Assembly: GCA_037951105.1 (NCBI GenBank)
Contig: JBAMJV010005510.1
Span: 1-64,000 of the forward strand
Reading direction: 5' to 3'
DNA: 64,000 nucleotides
Origin: Echinarachnius parma
Lineage: Eukaryota; Echinodermata; Echinoidea; Clypeasteroida; Echinarachniidae
Positions 59,901 through 64,000 of the stretch are shown piece by piece. Within the stretch, counting starts at the first letter, position 1. The number at the start of each line of letters is the position of its first letter. Below the pieces are notes generated by a model that saw nothing but the letters and a program-made list of their open reading frames with translations, had not been told where the DNA came from and ran no database searches. The translations under genes were made by a program, and so were the position numbers.

Positions 59901-60626
59901 ACACTATCTCTGCTTTATTAGAAAATTTTCACCATAGGTTTTGTCTCTGATGGAGAATCTGTTAGGATCGAAAGCCCACAGCCTTAACCGACTCTTCACA
60001 TTATCAATAATCTAAATACACTTTGAAAAGACATAACAATCACCCCCAATTTTAAATATCTGCCATAATTATCTTTACTTGGTGGACTTGTACACAACAT
60101 CCTGCACTTCACAACCAAATCAAAGTGACAGAATAATGAGCAAGTTGATTGTGGTCGCTAATACAGAAGAAGAAGTAACCCACCTCTGAGCTAATGCGAT
60201 CTTGAGCCTGTCGTTCTCGTACTTGAGCTGTGCATCGGAGGAGGCGAGAATGTGGACTGAGTTTGGCAACGATCCTGTAGAATCACCAGACCCTTGCTGC
60301 TCATACAAACACATGATAACAATCATTAAATCAAATTCAAAAACTTCATTAATTATTCTGCATAAAAAAATAATTATGAAAACTTCTCATTCATGTAAGA
60401 AAATCATAGCATTCAATTTTTGGACTTGATGAATTTTGTCTTTGATATAATGTATCCACATTATGTGCATCGTGTGCAAACAAGTCTTTTTGCCTTAAAT
60501 TATCCTTCCTGATTTTCACCTGTCAAGCAATTAATCCAAAATGACTTTTTTTGCCTGAAGTGTGGGTGCCTTTTGCCTGAATGTCACCATTTGACATTTA
60601 TGTTTTTTTGTTTGTTTGTTGTTGTT

Positions 60627-60658
<32 letters not shown>

Positions 60659-62579
60659 TAAGGAACTGCAGCTACCCAGGCCTGTTTCTTGTATGTCTTT
60701 GATAATATGACCTTTCAAGTTGTGTTTCAAATCAACTGTTTCCATCATACAAATGTATATGTTCATGATGAATCACTTCTCCTTGTGATAGGAATCTGCC
60801 CGTTATCATAAAATGTGTCCTCATTTGTAATGTAAGATTGTATTGACTCATAAGAGAAGGGAAGTAGCATAGATGCGTAGTAGTAAGAGTAGTGGCATAA
60901 GAGCACAGACATACATCCCATTCATACTTGTAAAAGGCCTGGTTCTGGCATCTGCCTAATTCATTTCAGTTTCAGTTTCAGTTTATTTTAACCATAAAAC
61001 AAAATAATAAAAACATTAATGGCAGTTTCACAACCAATTAATATACATGGTTTCGGACCCCATAGAACCCCATAGACGCAGAAGCTTGTAGATTGGGGCC
61101 CTTTTACAAATGATACAAATTATACAATACTAAGCAAATAATATGGTTGGATGGTCGACCATACACTGTTCATGCAAATCATTCACCCTAACAAACACAA
61201 ACACACATTATCATGGGCTCTGATATAAATAAAAGAAAAGAAATGAGTGCGAAGTTTAGAGCGAAACGAGGAATAAAAAGAGCAAGAAAAGGGTGAATAG
61301 GTCTAGACTGAACCTTGGACAAGTTTTCTACCTGTTCATACAAGGAAACAAGTACACGATACTAAGATCGCGCAAGTAACCAACTCCCAAGATGATTCAC
61401 GATAATGCCAGCTAGGCCAAGCTCAGACAAACCCATTCATACTTGCAACTCAAGCCGTTGCCGTTGCCAGACCTAGGGTATGTTCAAGTGTGAACGGGAT
61501 GAGTGCAGTACCTTTGCATGGTTGATCTCATTGTTGGTGATTTTGCTGGACCCATTCTGGACTGGTGCTGCATCCTTCTTGGACGGTGAAGATGTGGAGA
61601 TTTCTGACGCTGCCAACTTCACTCTTTCAAACTCCTCAATAAACTGAAAGGGAAAAAAGAGTAAATACATGAATTATGAAAATGTATCAGTAAGCTTTAA
61701 AATTACACCTGATAATTCATCATTACTCAAGAAAGGTACACTCATGGTATAAACACTAAAAAATAACTTTGATAATGAATTTAGTATCTATATTTCTTCA
61801 ATACTTAAATGGGATTATAAAACACACATCATTTGCTACATGTAATAATTGTTTGAGCTTTGATCTTCAAGTACCAAGTTGAATTCTGAAATTAATGTGT
61901 ACATCTCAGGGGTTTTTTCAGTTTGAACAATGTTGATAATGTGCAGGGTTATTCTTAGTCCCACATATACCACACACATGTATTCACACCCCTCAAGACT
62001 GAGCATGGTTTACCATGACATGAATGTGAAGAATGTAAACAACATAAATTCACACTGCGGCACAGAATAACTTATTTTAAGTGCTGTAGACTGACTTATC
62101 CGCTCTTTTAATCAGACTTTTCTCAAGAACCCTAAAGTTCATACAGCATTTCATCAGAGTCGTACCAAAAAGGTTTAAGTAATCCATTAATGTTATAAGA
62201 TTTTTTCTAATTTAAGTGATACCAATATCATTGGAAGATTCTTCTGAATGATTGATGATATTTTCATAGTAAAAAAAAATGTTTACAGAGTGAAAAAGAG
62301 GGAAAATTCATGTCAAATTTTATCCAAATCAAATTATCCTAATCTTTTCTTCAGACTTATCTCCTCTCGACATTTTATGTTGGGCACTTCCCCAAACCCG
62401 TCCAGACAAATGGAGCTAACATGAAAGGGACATGACTCACCCCATTGAGTTCCATCTCGGAGCTGAAGCCCAGTCCGTACACTGTGTTTGCTCTCGTGTC
62501 CGCCCACTGCCCAAACTTCTGGGACGTCTTGGTGAACGCCATGGTGGATATGATAGTGCTGTTGATTGTTGATGATAGC
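56731..62579 (-). CDS. HOMER: Homer scaffold protein homologue, 3' part (seven coding exons, 5' exons outside the window)
   Basis: Homer proteins bind PPxxF motifs of metabotropic glutamate and IP3 receptors and Shank through an N-terminal EVH1 domain, and tetramerise through a C-terminal coiled coil (family knowledge). Exons in gene order: 62579-62441, 61643-61512, 60299-60184, 59661-59505, 58654-58541, 57930-57850 and 56910-56731, all phase-matched with GT/AG borders. The first reads [20 protein letters not shown] then GLGF, near-identical to vertebrate EVH1 residues 67-90, including ligand-groove Phe74 and Gly89. Then come a Ser/Pro-rich linker and a long coiled coil ([20 protein letters not shown], then LQESTSN). 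About 300 residues are visible; about 55 N-terminal residues, with Trp24, must lie beyond 64000. A 7-bp duplication disturbs the first visible exon. Confidence 0.9.
56960..57019 (-). pseudogene. partial tandem copy B of the Homer last exon
   Basis: Reads [16 protein letters not shown] in the parent frame, then GTAAGA, which could act as a donor. The AG before the exon is lost (TTTAA precedes CAAGCC), so it is probably not spliced at the original position. Confidence 0.65.
57086..57193 (-). pseudogene. partial tandem copy A of the Homer last exon, acceptor intact
   Basis: After ACTCCAG comes an open frame [20 protein letters not shown], then a diverged tail and TAA (35 codons). Phase-compatible with the previous exon, so it could act as an alternative last exon that shortens the coiled coil. 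Equally it may be a relic. Confidence 0.6.
57612..57810. mobile_element. GGCGCAGACAGAG MITE, second copy
   Basis: CCCGGCGCAGACAGAGCCGA at the left and TCGGCTCTGTCTGCGCCAGG at the right, in the last Homer intron. Relative of 16038-16242. Confidence 0.75.
57850..57930 (-). CDS. HOMER: Homer coding exon (coiled coil)
   Basis: Acceptor TTGACAG|G; donor GAG|GTATGT. 27 codons, [20 protein letters not shown] then RLTSELE, heptad pattern, phase 0 at both ends. Confidence 0.88.
58117..58480. mobile_element. 364-bp near-perfect hairpin in a Homer intron
   Basis: Arms of about 175 bp meet at a short loop around 58301 (CACTGGTTCATAA-CTT-TATGAACCAGTG). The outer ends are GATGTCATAAA and TTTATGACGTC. Only scattered mismatches distinguish the arms. 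A MITE-like foldback, non-coding. Confidence 0.8.
58541..58654 (-). CDS. HOMER: Homer coding exon (coiled coil)
   Basis: Acceptor GTTCAG|G; donor CAG|GTGGGA. 38 codons: [20 protein letters not shown], then [18 protein letters not shown]. Phase 0. Confidence 0.88.
59262..59459 (+). pseudogene. C-terminal fragment of a non-LTR retrotransposon protein in a Homer intron
   Basis: The + strand reads [20 protein letters not shown], then [20 protein letters not shown] and ...[11 protein letters not shown], then TAG. The RWGYA, C-D-x-GE-x-QTMDHIL and IxHWKxLI wording is typical of the end of LINE reverse-transcriptase proteins (recognised from memory, not searched). Opposite in orientation to Homer, 5'-truncated, no catalytic domain. 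Confidence 0.7.
59505..59661 (-). CDS. HOMER: Homer coding exon (start of the coiled coil)
   Basis: Acceptor GGTGCAG|C; donor AAG|GTAAGG. 52 codons plus a shared Ser codon: [20 protein letters not shown], then [19 protein letters not shown] and [13 protein letters not shown]. The most Homer-like part outside EVH1 (compare ELATLKGNNAKLTAALLEST). Confidence 0.93.
60184..60299 (-). CDS. HOMER: Homer coding exon (linker)
   Basis: Acceptor TATGAG|C; donor AGAG|GTGGGT. 38 codons plus two bases: [20 protein letters not shown], then [18 protein letters not shown]. Confidence 0.85.
60638..60658. repeat. T-run followed by a 21-base G-run
   Basis: A homopolymer G-tract after TTTGTTGTTGTTGTT in a Homer intron. 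Potential quadruplex, and prone to length errors. Confidence 0.9.
61512..61643 (-). CDS. HOMER: Homer coding exon (end of EVH1 and Ser-rich linker)
   Basis: Acceptor CTTTCAG|T; donor AAG|GTACTG. 44 codons: [20 protein letters not shown], then [20 protein letters not shown] and NHAK. Corresponds to FAEKFQEFKEAARLAKE of vertebrate Homer and the linker after it. Phase 0. Confidence 0.9.
61644..62440. other. Homer intron, nothing else recognised
   Basis: AT-rich, with no repeat boundary or exon seen apart from the splice borders. Confidence 0.5.
62441..62579 (-). CDS. HOMER: Homer EVH1 coding exon with apparent 7-bp duplication
   Basis: Acceptor CTCCTGTAG|G; donor GGG|GTGAGT. The exon opens with GCT ATC ATC AAC (AIIN, as in vertebrate KAIINSTI), then a second ATCAACA shifts the frame to one reading [18 protein letters not shown]. 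Removing one 7-bp copy (TGTTGAT twice on the + strand, 62560-62573) gives a 132-nt, phase-0 exon reading [20 protein letters not shown] without interruption. As printed, the exon is 139 nt. Confidence 0.85.
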
Positions 62580-63292
62580 CTACAGGAGGTGAAAGACAAA
62601 AAGAAAAACATTTAAAGTGTTTTAATCTACTGGACGATATTACTGTGCACATTATGTTAAGCTATGATTTTCGTGGGCTCTCTTCACTTGGGGTCCAAAG
62701 TGCCCAGAGCCCCGATGTAGTCCCCCCCCCCCCCCCCCGTTGGCAATAAAATATGACCCGAAAAGTACCGTTACTATCAGAATAGCCCTCCTTAACTACA
62801 AACTTCTTGTACATGGTGGCAGCCGTGGGATAGGAACTCACACAATCAAAATGGCTAAAAAGTTGATGAAAATAAGCAAAGAAATTATATGCTGGGGCAG
62901 CCCTATTTACTTTGCTCATGTTCACTTTTAGGTCAGTTTTCCTATGTTTGGAATCAATTAACAGACAGCCTAACTGATCTTTGAGCACTGATATATTTAA
63001 ATAGTGAATTTGGTCTTCATGCCTAATTGGATAAATCTTACTTCCTCCTTAAGAACCCCAAAACAAGGGTCAGCCTCATCAGTTTCACAACATTTCCTGA
63101 AAAACAAATTACTCTCTCCCTCCGGGGAAGGCTACTTCCTGTAATATGGTCTGCACAGACTGCAACCCGATGAGGTAATTCTAATAGATAACACCTTTCT
63201 ATTGTCCTAAAGTAACATTTACCAAAGAAACAACATAAGGCTAAATAAGATAATTTAAAGTGATCCAGTAACTTGTCAAATTCAACCAAAAT
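62580..63292. other. Homer upstream intron
   Basis: Contains a C-run at 62722-62738. No exon for the first half of EVH1 was found, so that exon must lie beyond 64000. Confidence 0.5.
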
Positions 63293-63730
63293 TTAAAGGG
63301 GACCACCAGGCAAAGGACAACACATTATTATATGTTTTGGTACCGTTTTGTGATATCAAAAAGATACCCAACATTTTGCAAAGGGTTGTGTAATTCATAA
63401 ACAAAGCAATTAATGTCCACCACTTACAGAACCACTGCTATTTCCTGGTTCCATACGGGCCAAGCATTTGTGAGTGCGCCAATGCTTTCACGCGTACGTC
63501 AATAGATTCCCGGATGATTCATTCGCTCTGCACAGTGCGCTCTGGCTCTGCACGCATATAGTCTACGCAATTCAGACCGCATGAACGCATGGTTGAGAAT
63601 GGTGATGCGTTTTCCAATTATATATTTTTTTCTGAAAACCTATTTTTGTGAACTTGTTGAAGGAATGGAATACTAAAGATGGTACCTTTCTATAATAAGA
63701 ATATTATTTTTGGGTGGTGGTACCCTTTAA
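63293..63730. mobile_element. TTAA-flanked MITE, family II, copy D
   Basis: TTAAAGGGGACCACCAGGCA at the left and GGTGGTACCCTTTAA at the right, with TTAA at both ends. Inside the presumed Homer intron. Confidence 0.85.
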
Positions 63731-64000
63731 CCACGATTTACGTGTATTTTTCATGTATCTATGAATATTTTTGTTATTGTACCAATGTACCATGATCATT
63801 GTTGGTCTCCGGACCTTTGTATCATGTCATTCATACCGGAAATTATTAAATAAATAAATAAATACAAATCACTTTGAGCTTTCACACTTCTCTTGCACCT
63901 TGTTTTTAGGGTTATTGTAACAGAAGAATGAAATGGGTTTTGATTTTTCAAACGTTTAGAACCAATTTTGGGCCACTTATTCTAATTTTCGAGGGCTCCG
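63731..64000. other. end of window, possible retroposon tail
   Basis: CCGGAAATTATTAAATAAATAAATAAATA around 63836-63866 looks like the 3' tail of a retroposon with an AAAT repeat. Nothing further is recognised. Confidence 0.3.

Noticed and set aside
62662-62988. Possible upstream Homer exon with 108-codon minus-strand frame
   Set aside because: Its sequence does not match the first half of EVH1 (no TRAHVFQIDP- or KKNWVP-like wording) and it includes a C-run.

Overview
The window is AT-rich animal nuclear DNA. Its genes are split by many introns with GT/AG borders, and most of the remaining sequence is microsatellites and short inverted-repeat transposons. The two genes recognised are an hnRNP M homologue and a Homer homologue. 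The style of the repeats (TTAA-flanked miniature elements, a repeat with an AAAGCGCT box and an ATT-rich tail, and 150-bp tandem units beginning CTCGCGATATCTCAAG) suggests a marine invertebrate, possibly an echinoderm. That placement is inference and was not tested by any search.

Layout. 1-21000 is intergenic. It holds a large (AGA)n/(AAC)n microsatellite (166-454), small inverted-repeat elements, a 1.68-kb element (13052-14731) carrying seven copies of a 15-bp motif, a (CA)n cluster (14803-15838), a nested pair of inverted-repeat elements (15892-16279) and a decayed LINE fragment (16337-16810). 21296-35332 is the complete + strand hnRNP M-like gene: 13 coding exons, 715 residues, three RRMs. 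Its exons join in frame and include an 8-nt microexon. Three decayed tandem copies of the start of exon 6 lie in intron 5. 35333-56700 is a long convergent intergenic region. It has a probable long 3' UTR at its left end, then mostly unassigned AT-rich DNA with transposon-like elements, including a 3.2-kb inverted repeat (52008-55252). 56731-62579 is the 3' part of a minus-strand Homer gene: seven coding exons, with the first part of the EVH1 domain lying beyond the right edge.

The two genes converge but show no sign of working together. hnRNP M is a nuclear splicing regulator, and Homer is a cytoplasmic scaffold that links glutamate and IP3 receptors through EVH1 and a C-terminal coiled coil. 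Their shared oddity is structural: in each gene the start of one exon has been tandemly duplicated into the preceding intron. The most notable points are those exon copies, the 8-nt exon, an apparent frame-breaking 7-bp duplication in the conserved Homer EVH1 exon, a 630-bp foldback with a possible 9-bp target duplication, the 3.2-kb palindrome rich in ATGGCGGC-like motifs, and two transposon families that have each inserted into the other.
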